From: Nipponacmea schrenckii
Taxonomy: Eukaryota; Mollusca; Gastropoda; Lottiidae
Length of the DNA stretch: 64,000 bases
Assembly (NCBI GenBank): GCA_030562195.1
Contig: CM060201.1
Location: 30,672,067 to 30,736,066, forward strand
Direction of reading: 5' to 3'
Positions within the stretch are counted from its first letter, which is position 1, and every line of letters starts with the position of its first letter. Of the stretch, positions 11,591-22,652 are shown one piece after another. The notes beneath the pieces are model-generated. The model was not told where the DNA came from. It ran no database searches and saw only the letters and a program-made list of their open reading frames with translations. The position numbers and the translations under genes are program-made.

Positions 11591-11992
11591 AACCGTGTTT
11601 CCACTTGGCCAAAAAGCTGGCTTTAAGCTAGCTTTTCTGCGTTTCCACTTGTTAAATTGCCAAACCATTACGGTTCTGGAACCGAAAAACCCCCTTTTTG
11701 CATTAGGCAATTTATCGAGGGCCAAATGAAAGCTAGCTTTAAAGCCGGCTGTGGAAAGTGGAAATTGGAAACGCAAAAAGCCGGCTTTTTCTCGTTCGGC
11801 AATAGAGAAGTACTAATTTAACGGTTGCATGCGCAACATCAGTAGTCTTGTTCATCGCGAACTGTCAAAAATGTGCCACTTTTTTGATCGAGACTTAAGT
11901 GGGTAGGGAACCAGATAAACTAAGTGGAAAGAAACACACGGTGTTCGGCAATAAAGCTAGCTTTACTTCACCATTCAAGTGGAAACATGGTT
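11591..11992. mobile_element. MITE with 17-bp terminal inverted repeats, TA-flanked
   Basis: The left end AACCGTGTTTCCACTTG and the reverse complement of the right end, AACCATGTTTCCACTTG, match at 16 of 17 positions. Taking TA as the target duplication, the element is ACCGTG...CATGGT, as in Tc1/mariner-type MITEs. Inside are further copies of GTTTCCACTTG and several AAGCTAGCTTT / AAAGCCGGCTTTTT palindromic blocks. The small minus-strand frame (11576-11776) is incidental. Confidence 0.85.
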
Positions 11993-12590
11993 AATATCTT
12001 TCTCTGTATCTGAGCTTTCATCACCTCAGACTTTACCATGAGCTTTGCTAATTAGTGTTTTTAGGCCTGACAACTTTGTCATTCAGATATAGTTTAGTGT
12101 AGAAAGGACAGGTTTTATGTCACTTGGATATTTCAGGACACTTTAATGCCCTTTCTTATGGTTAGTATTCCTTTGAAATATATATAGAGATAAATATTAT
12201 TGAAAAATAATATGTTTTGTTTTGACCAATCGTATTGTGTGTTTTAAAGTTCTCCCGCGAACTGATCTATTTCCGGTACCTTCTTTCATTGTTCTTACTT
12301 CAACCCGCCATTGAGAACTTCGTTAAATTTGCGGTTGAAAACCCACCTCCTCCCCTTCTTCCACCTTTTTGTTGCTTTGTATTACTATTTATTTTATTAG
12401 ATTTTGGAATTGGCATATAGAAGTTTTATTAAGCCCAACTAGCTGTTGGAATTTAGTAATTGTTATGTTGTATATTTTTATTGTTTATTTTGTATCATTT
12501 ATTTTCATTTTAGTCATTCAAATAAATGGCAGTATCACACTCAATCTGGTTCTGATTTGTTTTGGGAGAGGGTGAAGGAGGATAAACACA
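11993..12590. other. non-coding DNA
   Basis: Includes an AT-rich stretch and a C-rich patch (ACCTCCTCCCCTTCTTCCACC near 12344). Overlapping small frames at 12235-12664 show no domain. Confidence 0.45.
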
Positions 12591-12592
12591 AA

Positions 12593-12680
12593 GAGATTTT
12601 ATTGTTAGTTATAGCACCTGGTAAGTCCAACATCATATACTTTTCATTATTGCCCCTTCTATAGCACTATTGGTAAGTCC
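12593..12680 (+). other. second copy of the 12-nt splice-like motif
   Basis: TTTTATTGTTAG precedes TTATAGCACCTG (12609-12620), followed by GTAAGTCCAAC. A partial second version (TATAGCACTATTGGTAAGTCC) follows at about 12660-12680, so the segment may be internally duplicated. Confidence 0.5.
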
Positions 12681-13200
12681 AACTGATGTACATAATACTG
12701 TTTAATGCATTATGTCCCTTCTAATTGTAGAGTATTCCTTTAATTTATAACAAAAACATCTGTAACCTGACAACTTATCTGTACAATACAAATATTATAA
12801 CTTGTACATTCACAGAACTCAATTGTACAATTAATGTTAAGTAAACATTGAGAGAAAGGGGCAATTCAACTTGGATTTGCAGTCAGCAAACAATTTTAAG
12901 TTGAATACCATTATTAAGTAAACAATTTTGATATATATATTGGGTGATTTATTATAAAGTTCATTTTCAATATGTCTACTGTGTTATCTCATTTAAGGTT
13001 TATGGAAAGGATTAAAATAGCTCTGTTTCTTAACAAACGGTTCTGTTTTCTTCAATGTTTTATTGAAATATTTTATCTGATTTCAGTTTAAACTGATGAA
13101 TTTTGCTTGTCAAATTCTTTCTTTTTAAAGATTTGCTGATTGCAGATGTACAAATACATGTATATTAATATTTAGGCAGAGATATTCATGCTGCTCTGGC
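12681..13200. other. AT-rich non-coding DNA
   Basis: No gene or clear repeat is seen. Confidence 0.5.
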
Positions 13201-13204
13201 TCTG

Positions 13205-13352
13205 TATTCTTGAAACGATCGTAGCACTAGGATCCTACATAGAAAGAAACAACTATATTTTACAATAACATGGGTTCACAGGGGGATCCTTTCTACCAGC
13301 TTGTCCTAGGCCATACCTTTTAAAATTGAACTTTCCTGGATTATCAGTACCT
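13205..13352 (-). repeat. SINE-B fragment
   Basis: GGTTCACAGGGGGATCCTTTC, TACCAGCTTGTCCTAGGCCA and CTTTCCTGGATTATC match the 18110-18440 copy. The 3' flank (CCTAC.TAGAAAGAAACAA..ATATTTTACAA) is shared too. The tRNA-like head is missing. Confidence 0.75.
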
Positions 13353-13590
13353 ATGTAAGTTTCTTCTACCAGTATGCAATGTTTATTCTTCAATTTAAGT
13401 GATGTCAGTCAACTGATTATCATGTTATTATAAAACCATAAAACTCACTGCCAATGTGTTTGTTAGACTGTATTGGAACTCATAGCCACCATTTACTAAA
13501 CATAACCAAGCTAATGATATCATGTAGAGAACCAACCTTCAGAAGGGGCAATAGAACCTCACAAAGAACATTCTGTATTCTTTATCCAAT

Positions 13591-13757
13591 TTAACCCTTT
13601 CAACCCTAGAAGCAGGTATACCGGCTCATCCTTATATGATATATTCGTTGTCAAGTGACATCATACAACGTTAAAATCATACAAATTAAGAAATCTTGCT
13701 GGAAGCTCAGGGTATATGAGGTTCTATCTAAATTACACTCAGGGTTCAAAGGGTTAA
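13591..13757. mobile_element. piggyBac-type MITE, TTAA-flanked
   Basis: The left end is TTAACCCTTTCAACCCT. The reverse complement of the right end is TTAACCCTTTGAACCCT. The inverted repeats differ by one base and are bounded by TTAA on both sides, the target site of piggyBac-type transposons. The element is 167 bp including the TTAA duplications and has no coding capacity. Confidence 0.85.
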
Positions 13758-13824
13758 AACTTCTGGATTATTGGGAAGCTACTGTGGTGTCTTATCCATG
13801 ATATCCTATAAAGACTGTTATAAG

Positions 13825-14184
13825 TAGTGCTGGGTATTTCCAATCATGCCATGATACAATAAGTATCACAATACAAGGGGTAATACGTAAAAAGTAACAC
13901 TTTTTCTCTACAGTTTCAATATTTTATGATTTTAAGACTTAAATAATTAAGCCTGTCTGTCTAGTAAATTAAGTGTCAAATAAGTTATTTGAAGACAATG
14001 TATTTTCAGAGAAGTCCGTGAAAGGAATCTGTGATGAGATAAGCTTGCATTAAAATTAAATAAATAAATAAAATACCCACTTTTTAAAGGAATGCTATGT
14101 ATCGTTAAGTATCACTACACGATATGCTTATGTGGCATGTTGTATCGCGATACATCGATTCAACGATATATCGTGCCAGCACTA
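13825..14184. mobile_element. hAT-like MITE
   Basis: The left end TAGTGCTGGGTATTTCC and the reverse complement of the right end, TAGTGCTGGCACGATATATC, share TAGTGCTGG. The adjoining 8-mers gttataag and gtaaaaag agree at 6 of 8 positions, compatible with a decayed 8-bp hAT duplication. The right half is rich in TATCGCGATACATCGATT-type palindromes. A short TAAA microsatellite lies inside near 14057. Confidence 0.65.
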
Positions 14185-14597
14185 GTAAAAAGGCTAATTG
14201 CAATAGATGCTTTTCAGTTCTTTCTGACAATACACTGTCTTTAAATTCAACAAAGAAAATATAACCATTTCTCAACAAAATTATGAATTAGATCTAATAT
14301 AACAGAATGAAAAGAGTGAAATTATTACCAACAACAATTGTATCTCTGTACGTTCCCTAATATTACTGAATAACAATTTAAATCTAGTCAAAAACATAGA
14401 ACTCTTCAATGTGAGAAGGATGTAAAATGAATGCTATTTAAATACACTGGATATCAACAAAGTCAGGAGATCAATTTGGGCGACTGTCAACATCGGAATG
14501 TAACACTCAGTCACCTCTAGTGAATTTTATTTACAGCCTGATGTTTACTTTAGATGTTTTCTATGACACATTCAGCTCCCATTTCCACACCAGCCTT
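14185..14597. other. AT-rich non-coding DNA
   Basis: No gene is seen. Confidence 0.5.
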
Positions 14598-14876
14598 AGA
14601 CATGCTGACTACACAATTTTCAATCTGGTTCAATCCTGCATTTTTATCACAAGTTACAATGCATTTTGTTCATTACATCTTTTTCTGTCCAAATTTTTTT
14701 TTTTTTTTTCCTTTTCATTTGTTTGAAAACTACCATATCATTCGCTGACTCCACAATTTTCAATTGAGTTCAATCCTCTATTTTTAATCACAAGTTTCGA
14801 TTCATTTTGTTCATTAGAGCTTTTTGTTTTTGTGAGATCATATTTTGTCTCATTTGTTTGAAAACTACTACAGTTT
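14598..14876. repeat. tandem duplication, unit about 142 bp
   Basis: GCTGACTACACAATTTTCAA (about 14601) recurs as GCTGACTCCACAATTTTCAA (about 14743). Both copies continue through GTTCAATCCT and CATTTTGTTCATTA to TTTGTTTGAAAACTAC. A poly-T run near 14695-14710 lies in the first copy. The overlapping short frames are incidental. Confidence 0.8.
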
Positions 14877-15142
14877 CTAATTTAAATGACTTTAAAGAGT
14901 GAGAATTGATAAATCTAATTTCAGCTTTTAACATAAACATATTAAATTCTGTTTTCCTTAAAAATTCTGAATTTTTAACTTTGTAGTAAGACAATATACA
15001 GCTGAAAGATAATTAACTATAGGCCGAGGTACTTGATTTAAATTTTCTTTTTTTTTTGATTATTGTCTGCTTAGTGCTTGTCTGTCGTAATTGAGAAAGA
15101 ACCCTCACAGTTGTGGTATGTTTGTTTGTAGACAATAAACTC

Positions 15143-15325
15143 AGGCCCTGTGGGATACATGCTAAAAATCCCTCAACAATTGGAAATCACAAAAAGAGTA
15201 GGCTAATGCCGCTATCCTGGCAAGGTATCCCTCAATGCACACTGCATGGTGTTGCCCGTCTTCATTAGACCATAAGGTGCAGAAGAGTAGGATCTAAACC
15301 TCTATTTCATCTGATTTCCCCAAGG
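15143..15325 (+). repeat. SINE-A, 5'-truncated
   Basis: CAGGCCCTGTGGGATACATG is followed by GAGTAGGCTAATGCCGCTAT, CACACTGCATGGTGTTGCC and GGTGCAGAAGAGTAGGAT. The tRNA-like head is missing. Confidence 0.8.
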
Positions 15326-15784
15326 AAAAAAAGATGTTGTCAATATATCCATGGATACCTCTTACAGTACGGGAGATGTTCTTCCATTAAGATATCAACA
15401 ATGCACCTCTGAAAATTATTTTATCACATTATGTTGATTTAGATTTTAGATTTAGTTTTGCAGTATAGATTGTTACTTGGTATATTTAGTCTTATCTTGG
15501 CACAAAATAAAAATAACTTTCACATAACCATACTCTCCAAGGACTCATTTCACCATCTGATTACTCCCATACCAGTACTTCATATCCTTCCTTTGTAATC
15601 TCCTCCCTCTTGTCTTGTTGCCCTTTTATCTGTTCTACTTAATTACACTTGACCATAGTCTAATCAAATCAGTTGATATACATACTCTGACTTTAATACT
15701 TTAAACCAGGGATAATCACTTACTAGAGATAAGGAGTCTGTCATTGATACACATTATAGATGAAGTGAAATTGCTGTTTACATA
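15326..15784. other. non-coding DNA
   Basis: No gene or repeat recognised. Confidence 0.5.
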
Positions 15785-16092
15785 TGGATGACATTGCGAT
15801 TATAAAATAGTTTGAATCTAGTTGAATTAAGTGAACACATTGCGATTATAAAAAAGTTCAAATCCTGTTGTACTTTGTGAAAACATTATGATTATTAAAT
15901 AGTTCGAATCTAGTTGAATTAAGTGAACACATTGCGATTATGAAATAGTTTAAATCCTGTTGTACTTGGTGAAAACATTGTGATTATAAAATAGTTTAAA
16001 TTTAGTGAAACTTAGTGAAAACATTGTGATTATAAAATAGTTTAAATCTAGATGAACTTAGTGAAACCATTGTGATTATAAAATAGTCAAGT
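15785..16092. repeat. 46-bp minisatellite, about 6.5 units
   Basis: The core ACATTGCGATTATAAAATAG (later ACATTGTGATTATAAAATAG) recurs every 46 bp (for example 15793, 15839, 15885), followed by an AATC(T/C)AGTTG or CCTGTTG segment. Confidence 0.9.
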
Positions 16093-16540
16093 GCTTGAAA
16101 CCAAATCATTATAAATCTGACACCCTCCTACCTAGTAGATTCAAAGTACTTGATATTTCTTCACCAAGTCTTTGATAAGGTTTTTATTGCCTACTTAGGT
16201 CTACTCTGTCTCTTCTCAAATCAAGTATTCTGTTTGCACGCTTCAAGACATGTTTGAAAACACCAGCTGATAGAGGTCAAATGTCAATTACTGGTCTTAA
16301 ATTTCCTAATTTCTGTTTAATTTTGCTGGGTTCAACTTGTACCAATGATTCGCCTGATTACATTAACATCTTTAAAAATTTTAAATCCTGTCAGGAATTT
16401 GATCTGTTTTGAAATGGTTCAAAATCCTGAAAGATATTTTCAGGTTGACTAAACATTGGAACTATTTTTGCCAGTGACAGCTGCCAGGAATCAAACAAAG
16501 GATTTAATTTTTTCTCCAGAAATAATCAAGTTTGAACCAG
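16093..16540. other. non-coding DNA before an exon candidate
   Basis: A pyrimidine tract TTTAATTTTTTCTCC (about 16503-16517) lies 20-40 bp before the exon candidate. Nothing else stands out. Confidence 0.4.
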
Positions 16541-16735
16541 TTCAAGTCAGTAAGTGACACTTTAAGGTTTGTAGATAATGTCTTTATGGCAGCAACAAAA
16601 CTCTACAAGAATGCATATGTGAGACGTGATTGGACTGATGACAGCAAGCCAACACGCAGTTGGGTGACAAGGCTAATTTATCTTATTAGGAACAGATTTG
16701 CTACACAAGCCATAGTTTCTACAATTCTGGACAAG
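16541..16735 (+). CDS. candidate internal exon, unrecognised protein
   Basis: The frame is open from 16526 to 16882. A possible exon runs from after the acceptor-like TTTGAACCAG (AG at 16539-16540) to GACAAG|GTATCA (donor GT at 16736). This gives 195 nt, exactly 65 codons, phase 0 at both ends. The peptide has unusually normal composition for this AT-rich window, with several Trp, Arg and Asp residues (core YVRRDWTDDSKPTRSWVTRL). It would form mixed hydrophobic and basic helices. I recognise no family. The acceptor is not strong, and an alternative at 16519 puts a stop into this frame. It could also be a decayed transposon gene or chance. Confidence 0.3.
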
Positions 16736-16739
16736 GTAT

Positions 16740-17383
16740 CAAAGATAAGAAAAGAGTCTTTGATAAAAACATCTAATAATGGTAATATGATCATAGAAAA
16801 AATGCTTTTCATTATCTATAACACATTTCTTTTGAAACTGTCAGAAACCATAGTTGAGAATCCAAGTTGTTTGACCAAATCATAAAATATCTCGCAAAGG
16901 GTTGATATTAACTCACATGGTTTGGTCAGCAATTTTGTTCTCTTTTAACTTCCCAGAAACATTCTAAACCACACCTCATCATCAGATAATATCCCTGATT
17001 TCACCTTTCAGAATTGTTACGATCTTTGATTTCTGCTACAACAAAGATGATCTGCCCTACTTCTGAGAGGTATAATCATCAACCTAACAACTAATTTCAA
17101 ACTCATCAAACCCTAGGGGGTCCGTCTGGCTTTATCCTTTTGATATCTATTGTCTTTCAATTTAAGGTACACTGGTACATTGTGAAATCTAATATATTGG
17201 TGAATTGGTACAGGGGTCAAACTGGGCATGGAGGTGGTTCATTTGTCTAAAATGGTGTCAGTCAGAAAAGTGGAGTAAACAAGCTAAATAAAAGTGGAAA
17301 GTGTTGATCATCTTAAAAGAAGACAATTTTGGCAATTCATAAAGACTGCCTTTGGTTGTCATATTTTAAATATATGTTTGCAT
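16740..17383. other. non-coding DNA
   Basis: The reading frame of the preceding exon candidate runs to 16882 but turns low-complexity. Nothing else is supported. Confidence 0.45.
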
Positions 17384-17502
17384 CAAATTGAAAGCCAGAT
17401 TCTTTGTAACTGCATAAATTTGCAAACCAGATTCTTTGTGTCTTCATAAATTTGCAAACCAGATTCTTTGTGTCTCCATAAGTTTGCAAACCAAATTTTT
17501 TG
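17384..17502. repeat. short tandem repeat, unit about 38 bp
   Basis: AAACCAGATTCTTTGTGTC and CATAAATTTGCAAACCAGAT recur three to four times, with decay at both edges. Confidence 0.85.
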
Positions 17503-18109
17503 GAGGCAGATTTGAACTAAATACAGCTGAACTGTTCAAATTGAACAGATTTTCCTATTGCTAACAGTCTGGGGAAATCCAGTGTTGATCCCTGATTCTG
17601 TCAACAAAATGATCAACTGAAGATCAAACTGTTGAGACTATACCTAATTTTATCTTCATTGTACTAGCTGAATGTATAGTATGCTTTTTATATTTTGCAA
17701 TGAAACTTTTTTGACTTAAAAAAGGATACAATCATACATTCTACTTACATAAACAAAACAAAATACTCCAAAGACACACCAAAATATGTCGTCATTGTAG
17801 ATAAAAATGTCAGCATTTAAAATGATAATCTCCACAAGTATCTCAACACTGCTGGGAAATTCTTTGTAAAATGTAAATTGTTATCTACAAAACTTTTCAA
17901 ACTATTCATTTTACACAAAGAATATAAAAACTTCAAACAGATCAGCTGTTTTTCTCATTAGGGAGTCTTAAATATCATAACTGTAAGATTTGTCAATATC
18001 TTTAAAGAGAATTTCTTAGCTAAGCTAATCAGTTATAAAAAAAAACATAGTCTTCAAAGAAAGTAGAATTCCAAGTGTGTAGTATTTTTGATTAAATTAT
18101 GTGATTTTC
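17503..18109. other. AT-rich non-coding DNA
   Basis: No gene or repeat recognised. Confidence 0.5.
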
Positions 18110-18440
18110 GTACAATCCTAGTACTGCAAAGAAAAAAGAAAGAAACAAGTATATTTTACAAGGATGACAACTTAGGTTCACAAGTCTGCCGTGACAGGAA
18201 TCCTTTCTACCAGCTGCATGGTCCTTGGCCAAACCTCTTGGCATTGATCTTTCCTGGATTATCCGTACCCATTTACAGCTGGGTGGACTGGAATTATGAG
18301 TGAAGATGACTTATTCAAGGTCATCGGACTTTAACACGCCGATCGAGATTAGAACTTAAGTCCAACATTTTCAACGTATCCAAGCAAATGACGTTATGAC
18401 GTTAAGAACTAACGCACTAACCGCTGTGCTATAGAACCCC
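18110..18440 (-). repeat. SINE-B, best copy (tRNA-derived)
   Basis: On the minus strand the element begins GGGGTTCTATAGCACAGCGG and continues TTAGTGCGTTAG, an A-box-like tRNA start. About 75 nt later comes AAGTTCTAATCTCGATCGG, which resembles a B box. The body carries GACCTTGAATAAGTCATCTT and, at the far end, the AGAAACAAGTATATTTTACA tail segment shared with the 13205 copy. The 71-codon plus-strand open frame over it is incidental. Polymerase III promoter boxes are inferred from sequence only. Confidence 0.85.
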
Positions 18441-19855
18441 ACTGCTAGATATATACAAGTATATTCAAGATTCAAAATAACTTAAAATGACAAACTTATA
18501 CCTTTAAAAGAACACCAAATGTTACCTTGATACTCAGCTTCAGTGTTAAAGATTTTTATTTGGTTTACTTAATAAAGCTAAAAAAAGCATATATCTGAGT
18601 TAAAGATTGAAAAATCTACAAAACTGCTTACAATGCATTTCTAGAGAATGTTACATCATAACACATTACAACCACCAACCAAACATACCAAAATAGGATA
18701 TTGCAGGTTCAACTCTGGGATGTTGCAGGTTTAACTATATTGTTAAATGCAATAAAATATATTTAAATCAGCTCAGTCTATTCCATTTCATTTCATTACT
18801 AGTACACAGGTACTACAAATCTCAGATAATAGTAGTAGTAAGTAGTAAATGAAGATAGTATTTCAACTATTGAGATAAGAGTAAGTAATTAGTGATAATA
18901 TGTACAGATAGTACAATGGTATGTCATCGAAAACTCATTCTTTTACTCTACACCACTCTTACATTCTCATTCTCTCATTATACATAATGACATTTATTAT
19001 CTTGTATTTCTAAACAACAGATGCCATTATATTACTGAGTGTTGGCAGTAGATACCTTGTAGTTTTGTGATGCTAGAGGAGATTTTATATTTAAGTTTCA
19101 TTGGCATTTCTAGTACACATTAAGCGAGAGAGCCGAACAGGGGCTAAAATAAACACTTTTTTAGGGGTGCCACAAGCAATTCTTCACCTCAAAAACCATT
19201 TTCAATTTTTATTAATTTATATCTAAACTCAATTCCATTTGAAAAGGTCTTTTTTTTAATACTAAACAGTGTTAACATCATGAATGTTTATTATGTATGT
19301 ATTTTGTAAAAGATGCAATGTGTTTTCTCTTTCTATTCATTTGTATATTGATTGTAAATTATTTCAGAGAGAAATTTGTTTGTTGACATTCTCAGCTGTA
19401 AAGTGTCAATATAACACATCACTGTTTACAATCCAAACTGCTTTATGTTTTTTTACCATCACATCATGTTTTTACTTTCAAACACAAAATCTCCTTTTAA
19501 ATTTGTTGCATACAATGTAAGTTATGTGATGTTGAACTTGTTGTGGAGGTGTGATATATGCTTTAAACTAGGAAGGTTCATTTTCCTAATTTCTGGCAAC
19601 TATGCTAGTGAAAATTGCTTTAAACTGTTCAAACTTATGAAATTATAAGAAAATTACAAGGTATTACCAGGATGTTTGTTTCTTATAATTGCATGGTTTT
19701 AATGTGCTCTGAAATAGTAAAATGAAATTAAGTGTAAACATAATGGTGGTTTGCCATACTCCTATTAACCATGATAATTTACTTTTTATAAATGAGAAAA
19801 TAACAGTAAATTTTTAAATAGAATAAAATTTGAATGTAATTATTGCTTTTATATA
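18441..19855. other. AT-rich non-coding DNA
   Basis: Short TAGTAG and TTTCATT simple repeats occur near 18780-18850. Overlapping frames at 19284-19648 have no domain. No gene is supported. Confidence 0.45.
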
Positions 19856-19970
19856 AAGAAGCACAAGATATATGGATACACTAATTCTGACATTTATTAA
19901 CTCAACGTTTCACATGCTCATACAGTTAATAAATGTCAAAAATAGTATATCCATATATATTGTGCTTCTT
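19856..19970. mobile_element. foldback (hairpin) element, 47-bp arms
   Basis: The left arm 19856-19902 starts AAGAAGCACAAGATATATGG and the right arm 19924-19970 ends ATATATTGTGCTTCTT. Reverse-complemented, the right arm matches the left with about five mismatches in 47. The loop is 21 nt. This may be a short MITE or a transcribed hairpin. No target duplication is obvious. Confidence 0.8.
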
Positions 19971-20052
19971 AATTACAACTAATTCTATATGTCAGTATAT
20001 GCTTTGATATACTTGAAAAATTTCTATAAACTTTGTGTATTGACTTTTTCAG

Positions 20053-20150
20053 AGAAACATGTATGTATGAAAATATTATCACATTGTTATCACCTTGGTA
20101 ATTGCTGGCATATCACAGAAACATTATCTGCAAACATGAGTATGGTACAG
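20053..20150 (+). CDS. weak internal exon candidate
   Basis: A good acceptor TGACTTTTTCAG ends at 20052 and a consensus donor GTACAG|GTGAGTAA begins at 20151. The 98 nt between are open in one frame (containing MKILSHCYHLGNCWHITETL). The Cys/His content is not arranged as a known zinc finger. No neighbouring exon is visible. It may be a cryptic or non-coding exon. Confidence 0.25.
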
Positions 20151-20394
20151 GTGAGTAAATCTTGTTCTTGATGATTATTAATTATAACTAGCCCCACCTG
20201 AGATAATTATTCATTGCCAACACAAACTAGATCAGTTGTAAATCAATACGTACTGTTTTCTATTAAAATCTAGTTAACCCTCAGACCTCCTGGGTCTTCC
20301 AAATCGTTTTGAATATCATATTTAACCTTATATTTACATACCTGAGAATAAATTAAAGATCAATGCTTATTTTACAGAAAATTCATAGTATATA

Positions 20395-20525
20395 TATTAT
20401 CACAAATTTTATCATGTCATATACTATGGTGTCATGTCATATTTTATGGTATCATGTCATATACTATTACAAATCATATTACATCACATATCATATCATA
20501 ATATATTGGGGTATATCAAATAATA
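20395..20525. repeat. ATCATGTCATA-type simple repeat
   Basis: Irregular repetition of TCATATAC, TCATGTCATA and ATCATAT over about 130 bp. Confidence 0.75.
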
Positions 20526-20609
20526 TTATGCCATATCTAGAATATGAAGTTTAAAAATATATTTGCACAATCCTAAATCTTGGAGAAGTCATGACTAAAA
20601 CATTTGGTT

Positions 20610-20825
20610 GTTCAGATGGGACACTAAACCAAGGCCTTGTGTGCTACAGACTGGGCATGTTAAAGATCTGTTCATATTTCATTCCAATTTTAAAAGTTTG
20701 AAAATCGCCTATGAAATATATGGCCTGGCAAAACTTTCCTCATTGCACCATGCATGTCATTGCCCAACTTCACTTACACTTTAGGTGCAGAAGGGTAGGA
20801 TGTAAAACTTCATTTAATTAACTTG
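20610..20825 (+). repeat. SINE-A, 5'-truncated
   Basis: GATGGGACACTAAACCAAGG and CCTTGTGTGCTACAGACTGG lead to GGCAAAACTTTCCTCATTGC and GGTGCAGAAGGGTAGGATGT. This order matches the fuller copies. Confidence 0.8.
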
Positions 20826-21084
20826 CAGCAAAATATATGTCCTGGACCCCCTACTGTAATAACAAGATTGAAGGTTATCTACCCCCTGCTATTTGAAACA
20901 TGACCCATGGCAGGAAAGTTCAATTTTCACATCTATCAAATCAAGTGGTAAAAAATACCTTTACTTTATTTGTTTTTGTTTATGTGGTCAACCACATCTG
21001 TGTACTATTAAAGGGATTTGTTCCTGTAATTAGCTGATTTATGTTAATTAGTACATTGTTAAAGTGAGCAATTTGAATGTGCAG

Positions 21085-21180
21085 TACACCAGAACTTAAC
21101 TCGGGTAAAAATTGTTTCCACTGAAATAAATTGCAGTTCTTTTTGCATTCTGCAATTTATGGAGGGCCAAACAAGTCAAA
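21085..21180. mobile_element. relic of the 11591-11992 MITE family
   Basis: It shares TTGTTTCCACT, then TTTTTGCATTCTGCAATTTAT and GGAGGGCCAAA with the internal order TTTTTGCATTAGGCAATTTA and GAGGGCCAAAT of the 11591 element. Confidence 0.5.
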
Positions 21181-21837
21181 ATATTAAGGGTATTGGGTGC
21201 CTAGTCTTTTCAGGTTTGAAGCAAATTTATAAAAGAACAATTATTTTTCAACTAACAACACAGAATCATTTATCGAATCTGAACCCCAATATTATGCCTA
21301 ACAACTTGCCATATCAGCATCTGCTGAAAGTAAGCATTGACCTGTCATCTACCACACATCCACATTTTGAAATGTTGAAAACTAATTTCTCTGTTTCCAT
21401 TTTGAGCTATTTTCAGGGCGATAGCAAAATCCTAGTTTAAACGAGACAAGGAAGGGATGAATATTTGATGCGTAGGTCAAAAGCATGATAAAGAACACTT
21501 ATAGAATTTTTGTTGTTGTTTCAAAAGTAAGCAATAAGTTTTATTACCATTAAGGGGAAATCATACATAGGTGTTATATCTTAAGGTTATACTCAAAGTT
21601 CAAAGTCTGCATCCCTTAATAAAGCAGCGGTCATTTGACCATATGAGAGATGTTGATGGAAGATATTGTAATGAGGAAGTATAGGAAATGTCAGTCAGGC
21701 TATCTATCTATGTATCACCTTCATTCAGATTTTATCTTCAATCTCCTTGAAATTCCATATTATCTCCCAATTATTTTAAAACATTAGATTTGTAGATACT
21801 ATTTGAAAGGTTTTGTTTTGTATATGCAGTAAATTAG
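21181..21837. other. non-coding DNA
   Basis: A 93-codon plus-strand frame (21159-21440) starts inside the MITE relic and shows no domain. I do not call it a gene. Confidence 0.45.
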
Positions 21838-21960
21838 AACTTAACTCTGTTCCCACATTGGTAAAAAGCTTGCTTTCGCGTAATTCCAGAGAGAAATTTG
21901 TGGATCCCTTGCAGTTATTTTTGTATTTGTCAATTTATTGAAGGCCTAATGAAATTACCC
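21838..21960. mobile_element. second relic of the 11591-11992 MITE family
   Basis: AACTCTGTTCCCACATTGGT, AAAAAGCTTGCTTT, TTTGTCAATTTATTGAAGGC and CTAATGAAA follow the order of the intact element. The right end is missing. Confidence 0.55.
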
Positions 21961-22029
21961 TATACGCAACTTTCACTTTACTCAATTGTTTGTCTAGTTC
22001 AACAAAAAGGGGCTTGGTGATCTTTCATT

Positions 22030-22180
22030 TTTTTACATCTTCAAATCTTCAACATCTGACCTTTAACTCAACATCTGACCTTTAACTCAACATCTGACCA
22101 AAAAGTCTTCAAAATCTGACCAAAAAGTCTTCAAAATCGGACCAAAAAATCTTCAACTCAACATCTGACCAGAAAGTCTC
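22030..22180. repeat. short tandem repeat around CATCTGACC
   Basis: AACATCTGACCTTTAACTC and AATCTGACCAAAAAGTCTTC alternate for about seven units of 18-21 bp. Confidence 0.8.
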
Positions 22181-22586
22181 CATGATCAGTATGCAGTAGC
22201 ATTCAACAATCTTGACTCATTATAACCTTATATAACTGAATTAAACCTCAAGCAAAATATAAGCCTTGCAATCTAACGAAACACTTTGTATGCAGTAGCA
22301 TTCAACAATCTTGACTTATCCTAGATTACAATTTATATTCAAACACACAGGGTGCTTGTTACAAAAGACTATAACATGTCAACAATTTACATCTAATTAA
22401 ACTATGAACCATACACAATAAATATTTAGTATATCTTTTTACAAATTTCATATCTCTAGTGAAATAGATACTCAGATAATATCTTCAAAAATCCTTTGAA
22501 CATTAAACTGATGGCAAAATCTTGTATTATGAAAATGTTACCGCCCTTTCCCTTATTTACTATCTGTATTTTACTGCAAACATGAA
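22181..22586. other. AT-rich non-coding DNA
   Basis: The phrase GTATGCAGTAGCATTCAACA occurs twice (about 22190 and 22290), a small direct repeat. No gene is seen. Confidence 0.5.
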
Positions 22587-22652
22587 GACTGTCTTCATTA
22601 GCCCATAAGGTGCAGAAGAGTAGGACGTAAAACTCCATTCATTTCATTTGCA
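22587..22652 (+). repeat. SINE-A 3' tail only
   Basis: CTGTCTTCATTAGCCCATAA, GGTGCAGAAGAGTAGGACGT and CCATTCATTTCATTT form a clean 3' end with nothing of the body before it. Confidence 0.85.

Noticed and set aside
14520..14748. Two overlapping plus-strand frames with Phe-rich ends
   Set aside because: They run through a poly-T tract and a tandem duplication.
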